A DNA stretch of 17,021 nt. Source: F1-120-MAGs023 sp038228615 (GTDB taxonomy: Bacteria; Actinomycetota; Acidimicrobiia; IMCC26256; PALSA-610). Where the stretch lies: contig JBBRPC010000065.1 in the NCBI GenBank assembly GCA_038228615.1, forward strand, positions 1 through 17,021, in the 5' to 3' direction. A program made the translations under genes and the position numbers. The first letter of the stretch is position 1. The number at the start of each line of letters is the position of its first letter. Below the pieces are notes generated by a model. It had not been told where the DNA came from, did no database searches, and saw only the letters and a program-made list of their open reading frames with translations. This document shows, one piece after another, positions 1-7,831 of the stretch.

Positions 1-1
1 A

Positions 2-757
2 GTACCAGGAGTACTCCTGGAACTCGACGGTGGGTGGATGCTGCTCGACACAGGATTCAATGACCCGATGGTGCGCGACCCGTTCTTGTATCGCCGATTC
101 CACGGGCGAGGTGATGTCGCGGCAATTCCGGTGTCGGACGATCGCGACTCGCTCGAAGCCGCGTTCGGGATGGTTGGAATTGATCCAGCCGACGTAGCAG
201 TCGTCGCGTTGAGTCATCTTCACAACGATCACGCTGGCGGCGTCCGTCACTTCGCCGAGCGCGCGCCGGTGCACTGTCAGCGCAAAGAACTTGAGTACGG
301 ACTCGGCTGTCATCCCGATGCTGAACTTCAGGCAATGTTTCGGATCGACTACGACGATCCCGTAATTGATTGGCGGCTCGCCGACGGCGATCAAGAAATC
401 GCGCCAGACGTCACTGCGATCGCGACATATGGGCACACACCTGGGCATCAAAGCTTCATGGTCGCGCTCGACGACAAACTCGCCGAAGACCTTGGAGTCC
501 CCGGTTTTGTCTTTGCATTCGATGCAGCCGATCTGCAGGAAAACATCGACTTGGAACTCCCGGTTGGCGGAGCAATTGGCCAATCTCCATTGGTCACCCT
601 CGAGCCGATCCTGCGGCTGAAAGCATTAGCTGCAGAGAAGGGGTATCGGCTCTTGCCGGGTCACGACCCCGTCGTGTGGCCTGCGTTCACCGAGTCGCTC
701 GGTGTTGCCGGTCCGAAGTCCGGTCCAAAGCCCAGTCCAAAGTCCAGTCCAAAGTAG
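2..757 (+). CDS. MBL-fold hydrolase, N-acyl homoserine lactonase-like (5' partial)
   Basis: This is a zinc hydrolase of the metallo-beta-lactamase fold, most like the N-acyl homoserine lactonase group (AiiA/AttM type). The frame is open to the left edge and reads VPGVLLELDGGWMLLDTGFN, so the ATG at 38 is internal and the true start lies outside the window. Counting from that ATG, the metal motif HLHNDH is at residues 60-65, followed by H133 and H137 in GHTPGH, the bridging D162 in FAFDAAD, and H209 in LLPGHD. This is the full metal-ligand set of the fold. The last 15 residues are a Gly/Ser-Pro-Lys repeat encoded by a 12-bp tandem repeat. The gene lies 30 bases upstream of an allantoinase-like gene on the same strand, so hydrolysis of a lactone or cyclic amide in the same pathway is possible. 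The fold is certain; the substrate is not. Confidence 0.85.
   Translation, partial: VPGVLLELDGGWMLLDTGFNDPMVRDPFLYRRFHGRGDVAAIPVSDDRDSLEAAFGMVGIDPADVAVVALSHLHNDHAGGVRHFAERAPVHCQRKELEYGLGCHPDAELQAMFRIDYDDPVIDWRLADGDQEIAPDVTAIATYGHTPGHQSFMVALDDKLAEDLGVPGFVFAFDAADLQENIDLELPVGGAIGQSPLVTLEPILRLKALAAEKGYRLLPGHDPVVWPAFTESLGVAGPKSGPKPSPKSSPK
708..755 (+). repeat. 12-bp tandem repeat, four copies, ending the MBL hydrolase gene
   Basis: There are four consecutive 12-base units: CCGGTCCGAAGT, CCGGTCCAAAGC, CCAGTCCAAAGT and CCAGTCCAAAGT. Read in frame they give a Gly/Ser-Pro-Lys-Ser/Pro tail. The TAG stop begins on the last base of the fourth copy, where the other copies encode a fourth residue. Copies differ by one to three bases, as expected for slippage followed by drift. 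Confidence 0.9.
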
Positions 758-787
758 CGACCACATCCAACGAAGCGCGAGCACGAG

Positions 788-2074
788 ATGACAATCATCG
801 TGGTGCGCGGCGGTGTCGTCGTCGACGCGGCGGCGAATGTCGCAACGCGAGCTGGCGACGTCGTGATTGTCGACGGTGTCATCGACGCAGTAGTAGCGCC
901 AGGAACAGCAACACCCAATGGCGCCGACATCATCGACGCCGACGGTCTCCACCTGCTCCCAGGTGCGATCGATCCGCATGTGCATTTTGACGAACCGGGT
1001 CGCACGCATTGGGAAGGATTCGACCATGGTTCGGCAGCTGCCGCTGCAGGCGGCGTCACGACCGTGATCGATATGCCAATCGATTCAGATCCCCCAACAC
1101 TCACTGCCCGTGACGTTCGAGCCAAGTCGGCAGCGGCGCGTCGATCCAGTCGCGTCGATGTTGCGATTTGGGGAGGACTTACGAGCACGTCGGCGCACAC
1201 ACTCCCGGAACTCGCAGCGACAGGAGTCATCGGATTCAAGGCGTTCGCGTGTCCGAGCGGGTGGGTCGACTTCCCCGCTGTCGACGAAACGGCGTTGCTC
1301 GCAGGATTTACCGTTGGAGCGCAGCACAACTTGCCGGTGGCGTTGCACTGCGAACTCGAGGCGTTCGGCCACACCGAGGAATCGGAGGTGCAGGCAGTTC
1401 GTTGGGGTGCGTCACTCGCTGCGCAGGTGGGAGCACGCTTGCACGTCGTACATGCATCGGCGGCCGTCGCGATCGTTGAAGCCCGCAGGTATGCGCACCT
1501 CACGGTGGAAACATGTCCACACTATTTGCTGCTCGATAGCGATGACGCCGCCGAAATCGGCACCGATGCGCTTTGCGCACCTCCGATCCGCAATCACGCG
1601 AATCGCGACGCACTCTGGGAACTACTCCGAGCAGGACACATCGACTGCATCGCTTCGGACCACTCCCCTTGTCCGCCGTCGTTGAAATCGATGCCGGAAC
1701 CGTGGCTCGGAATCAGCGGCGTGGAGACCGTACGGTCAGCATTGTTCGCGCGATGCGGAATCGAATCCGTCTCTATCGAAACGATCGTTCGCCTGACAAC
1801 GAGCGCCGCAGAAATATTCGGGCTTCGCGGCAAGGGGCGAATCGCCGCGGGATACGACGCCGATATTGCCCTTGTCGACCTCGACGCGTCGTTTGAACTC
1901 AGCGCTCACGATCTGTACTGTCGGCACCGCCAGTCGCCACTCATCGGGCGCGTGTTGCGGGGCCGAACCATGCGCACGTTGGTACGCGGTCGAACAGTCT
2001 TCGATTTCGAACGCGGCCCATCGGCCGCAGGAGGCAGTCGGGTGCTCGGCCCTCACGGACGCACGATCACGTAA
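788..2074 (+). CDS. Allantoinase/hydantoinase-type cyclic amidohydrolase
   Basis: This 428-residue member of the amidohydrolase superfamily hydrolyses a cyclic amide or ureide (allantoin, hydantoin or dihydropyrimidine) in the cytoplasm. Length and motifs best fit allantoinase (AllB-like). The metal-site motif DPHVH is at 62-66. K151 in GFKAF is the expected carbamylated lysine, followed by H187 in ALHCE, H222 in HVVHAS, ETCPHY at 241-246, CAPPIR at 263-268 and D291 in ASDHSP. The DMPIDSDPPT segment (95-104) corresponds to the typical allantoinase loop near the active site. The gene starts 30 bases after the MBL hydrolase stop and is probably cotranscribed with it; the ribosome site before ATG 788 is weak. 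It is convergent with the ABC permease gene, only 18 bases away. Allantoinase is the best guess, but D-hydantoinase or a related ureide hydrolase cannot be excluded. Confidence 0.85.
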   Translation: MTIIVVRGGVVVDAAANVATRAGDVVIVDGVIDAVVAPGTATPNGADIIDADGLHLLPGAIDPHVHFDEPGRTHWEGFDHGSAAAAAGGVTTVIDMPIDSDPPTLTARDVRAKSAAARRSSRVDVAIWGGLTSTSAHTLPELAATGVIGFKAFACPSGWVDFPAVDETALLAGFTVGAQHNLPVALHCELEAFGHTEESEVQAVRWGASLAAQVGARLHVVHASAAVAIVEARRYAHLTVETCPHYLLLDSDDAAEIGTDALCAPPIRNHANRDALWELLRAGHIDCIASDHSPCPPSLKSMPEPWLGISGVETVRSALFARCGIESVSIETIVRLTTSAAEIFGLRGKGRIAAGYDADIALVDLDASFELSAHDLYCRHRQSPLIGRVLRGRTMRTLVRGRTVFDFERGPSAAGGSRVLGPHGRTIT

Positions 2075-2092
2075 CGCGAACGACAGAACCGG

Positions 2093-3091
2093 CTACGCCA
2101 ATGCGATACGTGGATCTGCGACAACCTGCGAGATGTCGACGAGGGTGTTCACGACGACGTACGCGGCGCCGAGCACGACCGTCACACCAGCGATTGCTGG
2201 AAAATCGGTGCGTGGAATCGACTGTGAAATGTAGAGACCAATTCCTGGCCACGCAAAGACCTGTTCGATTACCACGACCCCTGCAAACATGAGGCCGACT
2301 TGCAGGCCACCCATCGAGAGTGCTGGTCCGATCGAGTTGCGCACTGCGTGGCGATACAAGACCATGAATTCCCGGAGCCCTTTGGAGCGTGCGGTGCGCA
2401 CATAGTCGGTGCGCAGCGATTGAACGAGACTCGAGCGCAACACTCTGCCGATCGAAACCGCAGGACCGATCGCGACGCAAAACGCCGGGAGGATCAAATG
2501 CTGCAGCGCGTCGCTGAACGCATCGAACCGACCATGGAGGAGACTGTCGACAGTCAGCAGGCCGGTTGGGCCAGTTGGGGCTGTATGGATGCTGCTTCGG
2601 CCGGTCGCCGGGAGCCAGCCGAGGCGCCGATAGAACAGCAAGATCCCAAGCAACGCGAGCAAGAAAGGCGGTGCAGAAGCGCCAGCCAGCATCACGGTGC
2701 GAAACACGCCTGACCCGCGCGCCCGCACTGCTGTCGCCAATCCGAGCACCGCACCAAGTACCGCGGCAAGGAACATCGCGTACAGCGCTAGTTCCAGCGT
2801 CGCAGGAAAGTACGCCCGCAAATCGGTCGTGACAGGACGGCGAGTACGTAACGACATTTGCAGATCACCATGCAGCAGTCCGCCAACGTAGTGAAAGTAT
2901 TGCGAGAGCACCGGTTTGTCGTAGCCCAGCTCGTGACTCTTTGCGGCGATCGCACTTTTCGACGCGTTGGCGCCAAGCATTGCGTGCACCGGATCAGTGG
3001 GCGTGAGGTGTTGCAAGGTGAAGACAACTCCCGCAAGCACCAACAGAATCAGAGCCATCGAGGCAATTCTTTTGAGCATGAACGATGCCAC
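2093..3091 (-). CDS. ABC transporter permease, DppB/OppB-like
   Basis: This is an inner-membrane permease of the peptide/nickel importer family, about 332 residues. The N-terminal membrane helix begins LKRIASMALILLVLAG, and several further hydrophobic helices follow. The cytoplasmic EAA-type coupling loop (DYVRTARSKGL), which contacts the ATPase, and the C-terminal VFAWPGIGLYI segment are typical of DppB. The start is placed at GTG 3091: a GGGAG site lies 7 bases upstream and the upstream permease gene stops 2 bases before it. The downstream ATG at 3079 is an alternative, and the longer frame starting at 3190 would overlap the neighbour without support. It is the last gene of the cluster, with the DppC partner preceding it, the reverse of the usual dppB-dppC order. 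Confidence 0.92.
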   Translation of the reverse strand: MASFMLKRIASMALILLVLAGVVFTLQHLTPTDPVHAMLGANASKSAIAAKSHELGYDKPVLSQYFHYVGGLLHGDLQMSLRTRRPVTTDLRAYFPATLELALYAMFLAAVLGAVLGLATAVRARGSGVFRTVMLAGASAPPFLLALLGILLFYRRLGWLPATGRSSIHTAPTGPTGLLTVDSLLHGRFDAFSDALQHLILPAFCVAIGPAVSIGRVLRSSLVQSLRTDYVRTARSKGLREFMVLYRHAVRNSIGPALSMGGLQVGLMFAGVVVIEQVFAWPGIGLYISQSIPRTDFPAIAGVTVVLGAAYVVVNTLVDISQVVADPRIALA

Positions 3092-3093
3092 GA

Positions 3094-3966
3094 TCAGGCT
3101 CCCAACATGTTGCGAAGTCCGTCGCCCGCGAAGTTCGCGACCAGCGCAAGGAACAACACGGCAAGTCCTGGAATCACAGGAACCCACCACTGTTCGAGAA
3201 GGTACGGCAAGCCGCGCGCTGCCATTGCTCCAAGTTCGGGGGATGGTTCGGGAGCACCAAGACCAAGAAACGAAAGACCCGCGAGCGTCAGGACGAGATT
3301 GCCAACATCCAAGCTTGCCGCGACGAGCGTGGCGCCGTAGGCGCCAGGCAGCAGATGTCGAAGCGCAAGACGGGTTCGTCCTGTTCCAGCGAGTCGAGCA
3401 GCTTCAACATGAGGTCGCGCAGCAAGAGCTTTCACCTCGCCCCGCACGATTCGAGCGTAAAACGGCCACCACACGATCATCACCGCGAAGAGCGTGTGTT
3501 GGAGCGACGGTCCGAGCGCGGCGACGACGGCAATCGCCAAGATAGGTCCTGGCAAGGCGAGGAACACATCGGTGATGCGCATGAGCACACTGTCGACCCA
3601 TCCGCCTGTCGCGCCAGCTACAAGACCGATCAACCCACCAACAATCACACCCGACGCAATCACGGCTAAGGACGACAGCCAACTCGCACGAAGTCCGAAC
3701 AGCACCCGCGACAACACATCGCGTCCAACTTCGTCGGTGCCAAAGAGGAAGCCATGAAACGGGGCCTGAAAAGGATCGCTCGCCGGCGTCGTAGCACTGT
3801 GCGGAACGATCCACGGCGTGATCAACGCCAGCACGGTGATGACCCCAAGCATTCCGACTGCGCATTTGTCGCCGAAACGAAGCCGCGAAAACGCGTTCGA
3901 ACGTCGACCTCTTTGTGCCCTAGTGCGCGTCGCTGGCACGCGAACAAACGGTTCTGCGATAGCCAT
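3094..3966 (-). CDS. ABC transporter permease, DppC/OppC-like
   Basis: This is the second inner-membrane permease of the peptide/nickel-family importer, 290 residues. After a basic N-terminus it has a membrane helix (AVGMLGVITVLALITPWIV). Next comes the OppC-type signature FLFGTDEVGRDVLSRVLFG, then the coupling loop (HVEAARLAGTGRTRLALRHL), and the C-terminal LAGLSFLGLGAPEPSPELG block that is characteristic of DppC. The start at ATG 3966 is well supported: it overlaps the ATPase stop as TGATG, and GGAG (3974-3977) sits 7 bases upstream. A longer frame from 4008 would run into the ATPase gene. Its stop lies 2 bases before the DppB-like start. It should pair with the DppB-like protein to form the translocation pore. 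Confidence 0.93.
   Translation of the reverse strand: MAIAEPFVRVPATRTRAQRGRRSNAFSRLRFGDKCAVGMLGVITVLALITPWIVPHSATTPASDPFQAPFHGFLFGTDEVGRDVLSRVLFGLRASWLSSLAVIASGVIVGGLIGLVAGATGGWVDSVLMRITDVFLALPGPILAIAVVAALGPSLQHTLFAVMIVWWPFYARIVRGEVKALAARPHVEAARLAGTGRTRLALRHLLPGAYGATLVAASLDVGNLVLTLAGLSFLGLGAPEPSPELGAMAARGLPYLLEQWWVPVIPGLAVLFLALVANFAGDGLRNMLGA
3099..3103 (-). promoter_or_regulatory. Ribosome binding site deciding the GTG start of the DppB-like gene
   Basis: On the minus strand GGGAG stands 7 bases before GTG 3091. It lies inside the 3' end of the preceding permease gene, so the two permeases are probably translationally coupled. Confidence 0.7.
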
Positions 3967-6086
3967 CACGCAGCTCCGACGCGTGCCAATTCGGCAATCG
4001 GTCCACACGCGACGCGACGCTCAGGAAGTGTCTCCAGTCGCAACAGCAATGGCGTTTCGGTTTTGCATTCAGCACGAGCCATTGGGCAGCGGGTGTGAAA
4101 CGCACAACCAGGTGGAGGTGACACCGGACTCGCCGGTTCACCGACGAGACGCACACGGCCCGATGTCGCGCCAGGCACTGCGCTGAGCAACGCTCGTGTA
4201 TACGGATGTTGCGGATTCGTCGCGACTTCGTGGGCAGTGCCAGTCTCCACGATCTGGCCGAGATACATCACCGCGATGCGATCGCCTACAACACGCGCCG
4301 CGCCGAGATCATGGGTGACGAACAACATCGCCATGCCGAGTTCTCGCCGAAGCCGACCGAGCAAGTTGATCACCGTCGCGGCCAACGACACGTCGAGTGC
4401 GCTCGTGGGCTCGTCACACAACAACACGCCCGGCGGGACGACGGTGGCCCGCGCGATTGCAACACGTTGGCGTTGCCCGCCGGAGAGCTGAGCGGCTTTC
4501 GTTTCGGCCACCTCTACTGGAAGTCCCACCGTTCGCAACGCCTTCGCCACCAGTTCTGACCGTTGCGATTTCGAATGGCCGAGATTGCGAAGGCGTTCCC
4601 CCACCAACTCACCTACTGTCATCCACGGAGTCAGTGAGGCGCCAGCATCTTGGAAGACCATCTGCGGACGTTCGCCGGAGCCCAGTTTCACTACACCAGA
4701 GTCGATCGGCAGCATCCCGGCAGCGGCGCGCAGCAGCGTCGATTTGCCACAACCACTTTCGCCAACCAACGCAAGCGATTCACCCGGTGCGATCGAGAGA
4801 TCAACACCTCGCAACGCTTGGAGAGTGAGACGACTTCTCGGACCAGATCGCAACGGAAACGCCTTGAACACCGCGAGCATTTGCAGCGCTGGGGCAGACG
4901 CTGGATCTGTCTCGAGCGCCAGTGGCGGCCAGGATGCGCGCGGACCGACAGTCAACTCTTCGTCAGCTTCCGGATTCGAACATGCAGCTACGCCGTCATG
5001 GCGTCGCGCCGAGATCAACTCCGGAATTGCAGCGTCACACGCTGCGACGGCATGCGAACAACGCGGCGCGAATGCGCACCCGGGTGGGTAGTCGAGTGGG
5101 TCGGGCGGTTCACCAAACAAGCTCGGAAGCGGGTCGTCCTTGTTGGCCTCCAATGTGAGACGCGATTGCAACAAACCCACCGTGTACGGGTGCGACGGTC
5201 GTGTCAACACGTCGTTCGTCGCGCCGATTTCTGCAATACGCCCTCCGTAGAGCACTGCGATGCGATCCGAGATTTGAGCAGCGACACCTAAATCATGTGT
5301 GACCATCACGACGCTGCACTGACGTTCGTCACGGAGATGTGCAAGTAGCTCAAGAATTTGCGCCTGTACCGTGACATCGAGTGCCGTCGTTGGCTCATCT
5401 GCGACGATCAACGATGGTTTCCCGGCAATCGCCATTGCGATCATCACCCGTTGGCGCAATCCTCCCGAGAGTTCATGGGGATAGCACGACAGTCGACGGC
5501 GTGGCTCGGGCACGCCGACCGAATCGAGCAAGGCGATCGATTCACTCTCGCCGCCGGCAACCTCTCGAAGTTGTCGACCGATTTTCATCGTCGGATTGAG
5601 CGACGTCATTGGATCTTGGAACACTGCTCCGAGCCGGTCGCGCCGCAATGCACGCATCGTTTTCGCGTCGGCTGTCGTGAGATCGACACCACAGACGCGC
5701 AGACTTCCCGTCATCATTGGGGGTGACTCCGCTGAGTGCAATCCCAGAATCGACAGCCCGAGCACGCTCTTGCCGGAACCCGACTCGCCGACGAGCCCAA
5801 GAATTTCGCCAGGGGAAATTGAGAGTGAAACGCCTCGAAGAGCCCGAATCGAGTTGCGTCGTCTGGCGAATGTCACATGTAAATCAGTGATCTCTACAAG
5901 TGCCGCTGCGGCCGGACAGTCCCCATCGTTCTGTCCGGCCGCAAGGATCTCGGCGTCTTGTTGTTCGCTCAACAGGTGTTCGATCGCCTGTTGTTCAATC
6001 GCCTGTGGTTCAGACGGTTCGTGTCCTTGAGGTCGTGCGGTGAACCGCGGGGCCATCACCATGGACGCACCGTAGGAGCGGATCAT
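3966..6086 (-). CDS. Fused double ATPase of a peptide/nickel-family ABC importer (DppD-DppF fusion)
   Basis: One polypeptide carries both ATP-binding domains that are usually encoded separately as DppD and DppF. Numbering from the longest frame (GTG 6134, 722 residues), the first domain has Walker A GESGSGKS at 116-123, Q-loop VFQDP at 171-175, signature LSGG at 222-225, Walker B IVADEP at 243-248 and H-loop THD at 279-281. The oligopeptide-type cysteine segment PPGCAFAPRC follows at 350-359. The second domain repeats the series: GESGCGKS 458-465, VFQD 493-496, LSGGQRQR 550-557, CDEP 573-576, THD 607-609, then a second PPGCAF segment. The start is uncertain. ATG 6086 is used here; GTG 6134 and ATGs at 6062 and 6056 are also open, none with a strong ribosome site. 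The first ~75 residues are Gln/Glu-rich and not part of the fold. The stop overlaps the next permease start by one base. Confidence 0.93.
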   Translation of the reverse strand: MIRSYGASMVMAPRFTARPQGHEPSEPQAIEQQAIEHLLSEQQDAEILAAGQNDGDCPAAAALVEITDLHVTFARRRNSIRALRGVSLSISPGEILGLVGESGSGKSVLGLSILGLHSAESPPMMTGSLRVCGVDLTTADAKTMRALRRDRLGAVFQDPMTSLNPTMKIGRQLREVAGGESESIALLDSVGVPEPRRRLSCYPHELSGGLRQRVMIAMAIAGKPSLIVADEPTTALDVTVQAQILELLAHLRDERQCSVVMVTHDLGVAAQISDRIAVLYGGRIAEIGATNDVLTRPSHPYTVGLLQSRLTLEANKDDPLPSLFGEPPDPLDYPPGCAFAPRCSHAVAACDAAIPELISARRHDGVAACSNPEADEELTVGPRASWPPLALETDPASAPALQMLAVFKAFPLRSGPRSRLTLQALRGVDLSIAPGESLALVGESGCGKSTLLRAAAGMLPIDSGVVKLGSGERPQMVFQDAGASLTPWMTVGELVGERLRNLGHSKSQRSELVAKALRTVGLPVEVAETKAAQLSGGQRQRVAIARATVVPPGVLLCDEPTSALDVSLAATVINLLGRLRRELGMAMLFVTHDLGAARVVGDRIAVMYLGQIVETGTAHEVATNPQHPYTRALLSAVPGATSGRVRLVGEPASPVSPPPGCAFHTRCPMARAECKTETPLLLRLETLPERRVACGPIAELARVGAA
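5978..6007 (-). repeat. 15-bp imperfect tandem duplication in the ATPase N-terminal extension
   Basis: Two adjacent 15-base units on the plus strand, GTTCGATCGCCTGTT and GTTCAATCGCCTGTG, match at 13 of 15 positions. They encode QAIEQ/QAIEH-like repeats in the non-conserved N-terminal extension, before the first ATP-binding domain. Confidence 0.6.
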
Positions 6087-6092
6087 TGCTCG

Positions 6093-6108
6093 ACGTTCAC
6101 GTGAACGT
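6093..6108. promoter_or_regulatory. 16-bp perfect palindrome between lipoprotein and ATPase genes
   Basis: ACGTTCACGTGAACGT is a perfect palindrome. In RNA it could fold as a 6-bp stem with a 4-base loop. If the ATPase starts at 6086 it sits just upstream of that start, in the spacer after the lipoprotein gene. There it could be an operator or a processing/stability hairpin that separates binding-protein expression from the rest of the importer. If the GTG at 6134 is used it is simply coding. Confidence 0.35.
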
Positions 6109-6161
6109 GACGCTTCGGTTTCACAAGACCACACGAAATCTGACTGCCCATTTCAAATGAC

Positions 6162-7745
6162 TCATTTCAATTTGAGATCTCCGAACCGGATCGTGAACAA
6201 CGAAGGTTCCTGATGCACAAAATTCGTGTAGCCAGCGGCCGCGACAACGACCTCTTTCACGTCCGCAATCGTCACGAAACAACCTGCTGCGGCGATGAGG
6301 TCACCCGCTTTGCCGTAGTCGGTCTGGATTGCAGCCGGGTCAGTCGCTGCGAGCCCTTCATCCATAGCCTGGTCGGCAGCCGGGACTGAGCACTGCAACC
6401 AGTTCAAGGAACCCTTCGTGCTGTAGAAGATCCGAGCCCACGTGTCTGGGTGCGCAGCATCGGGGTTCACCGTTGCCAACAACAGGTCGGGAGCTTGGTC
6501 GGGGTGATTCGGGAGATCGAACACCTGCGCAATCGGAATTCCGCGAGTCGTGACATCGAGTCCCGCAGCTTGGAGCTGCGTCTGCACGAAATTCGCGACA
6601 CGTTGGTTACGGGCATCGTCGCTCGAATATGCGAGGTCGATCTTTTTGGTCGACGAGGATTTCGCCGCCGCGGTCAGTTTCGCAACGTCAAAGACGGAGG
6701 CGTCATCCGCCATTCCGGCAGGGAGTTCGCCCGCTGGGTACATCTGCGTCGAGAGTGCTCCGTCTTCGCCATAGACATCCGTGACAATCTTTTGCTTATC
6801 GATCGCCGAACCAAGCGCCGTGCGCATTGCTTGGTCTTTGAATGCACCCTTGTTTTCATTGACGAACAGCAACGATTTGAACAAACTCGGGAAGCGTTTG
6901 ACTTGGAACTTGCTATCTTTCGATAACGTCTCGATATCGGAACGTGACAGGCCATGAATGATCATGCTGAGGTCGCCACTCTCGAGCTTTAGCCGTTGCG
7001 TTGAGATATCGGGAATGATCGAAATGTTGATCGATGCGACCTCGGGCTTACCACCCCAGTAGGCGTCGAAGCGCGTCAACGTGTAGTGATCGCCCGGAAC
7101 GAACTCGGTCATGGTGAACGGACCGGTTCCGGCATCGTGGGTTTTTAGATAGGTCTGTGCAAAGTCGGAGCCAGCCTGATCTGTGAGGACTTTCGGGCTC
7201 ACGAGTTTCGGCCCGTATGGCGCTGCCAGATAATCGAGGAAGGCCGAGACCGTGTGCTTCATTTTCACCACGAAGGTCGACGGGTTAGGTGTCTCGTAGC
7301 TCGCGACGTCTGCCAACATGTATGCAGGGGCAGAGTTGACCTTCGTTCGGCGTTCGAAGCTTGCCTTCGCTGCTGCAGAATCGACCGTCGTGCCATCGTG
7401 GAACTTCACTCCACTTCGGAGTACGAACGTGTAGGTCAGGCCGTCGGCAGACTTTGTATAGCTCTGCGCGACTGCGGGCTCGATTTCGGTGCTATCTGGC
7501 TTGTAGCGAACCAAGCCTTCGTATACCGATGTCGTCACCGCGTTGCCTTCGATCTCGTAGAAGACATCAGGGTCTGGGACTTGCATATCAGCGTTGAACG
7601 CGAGATTGATCGTCGCCGATGCTGCCGTTGCGCCACCGCCAGAGGGCGCCGCTTTGGTCGATGATGAACTCCCGCACGCGCTGACAGCGACGACGAGCAC
7701 GCCAGTCAACGCCAGTCGGCGGTGGAGTCGGATGGGTTGCCTCAT
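6162..7745 (-). CDS. ABC importer substrate-binding lipoprotein, SBP family 5
   Basis: This 527-residue extracytoplasmic solute-binding protein belongs to the DppA/OppA/NikA family (SBP_bac_5). It has a basic n-region, a hydrophobic stretch and a lipobox ending VSAC, so C24 is the predicted lipid-anchored residue. A Ser/Gly/Ala-rich linker follows. The mature domain has family hallmarks such as YEGLVRYKPDSTEIEPAVAQ and LRSGVKFHDGT. ATG 7745 is preceded by AAGGAG with 5 bases of spacing, an excellent ribosome site. It heads the importer half of the cluster and is followed by the fused ATPase and two permeases. Family 5 proteins bind peptides, opines, nickel complexes, glycosides and other small molecules, so the ligand cannot be named. 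The enzymes upstream suggest a nitrogen-containing organic compound. Confidence 0.93.
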   Translation of the reverse strand: MRQPIRLHRRLALTGVLVVAVSACGSSSSTKAAPSGGGATAASATINLAFNADMQVPDPDVFYEIEGNAVTTSVYEGLVRYKPDSTEIEPAVAQSYTKSADGLTYTFVLRSGVKFHDGTTVDSAAAKASFERRTKVNSAPAYMLADVASYETPNPSTFVVKMKHTVSAFLDYLAAPYGPKLVSPKVLTDQAGSDFAQTYLKTHDAGTGPFTMTEFVPGDHYTLTRFDAYWGGKPEVASINISIIPDISTQRLKLESGDLSMIIHGLSRSDIETLSKDSKFQVKRFPSLFKSLLFVNENKGAFKDQAMRTALGSAIDKQKIVTDVYGEDGALSTQMYPAGELPAGMADDASVFDVAKLTAAAKSSSTKKIDLAYSSDDARNQRVANFVQTQLQAAGLDVTTRGIPIAQVFDLPNHPDQAPDLLLATVNPDAAHPDTWARIFYSTKGSLNWLQCSVPAADQAMDEGLAATDPAAIQTDYGKAGDLIAAAGCFVTIADVKEVVVAAAGYTNFVHQEPSLFTIRFGDLKLK

Positions 7746-7800
7746 TGCTTCTCCTTCGAAGAGATCTGCGCGTTCGAGCGCTTGCTATGCAGGAATTGTC

Positions 7801-7813
7801 TTCGTGCCACGAA
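7801..7813. promoter_or_regulatory. Small inverted repeat upstream of the importer genes
   Basis: TTCGTGCCACGAA has 6-base arms around one central base. It lies 55 bases before the lipoprotein start, within the 86-base spacer between the SDR and lipoprotein genes, which is the largest gap in the cluster. The position suits a repressor/activator operator for an internal promoter, but no convincing -35/-10 pair was seen. Confidence 0.3.
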
Positions 7814-7831
7814 ACGTCCAGTGGTCGTTCA

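Noticed and set aside
2075..2092. Bidirectional terminator between the convergent hydrolase and permease genes
   Set aside because: The spacer is only 18 bases and shows no hairpin with a T-run.
2067..2480. Other long open frames in the GC-rich stretches
   Set aside because: Frames opposite or offset to the real genes give Arg/Ser/Cys-rich products without family motifs; they are shadows caused by codon bias.
3092..3190. ATG 3190 as the start of the DppB-like permease
   Set aside because: It would overlap the DppC-like gene by about 100 bases and adds a Cys/Arg-rich stretch before the first membrane helix; GTG 3091 has a strong ribosome site.
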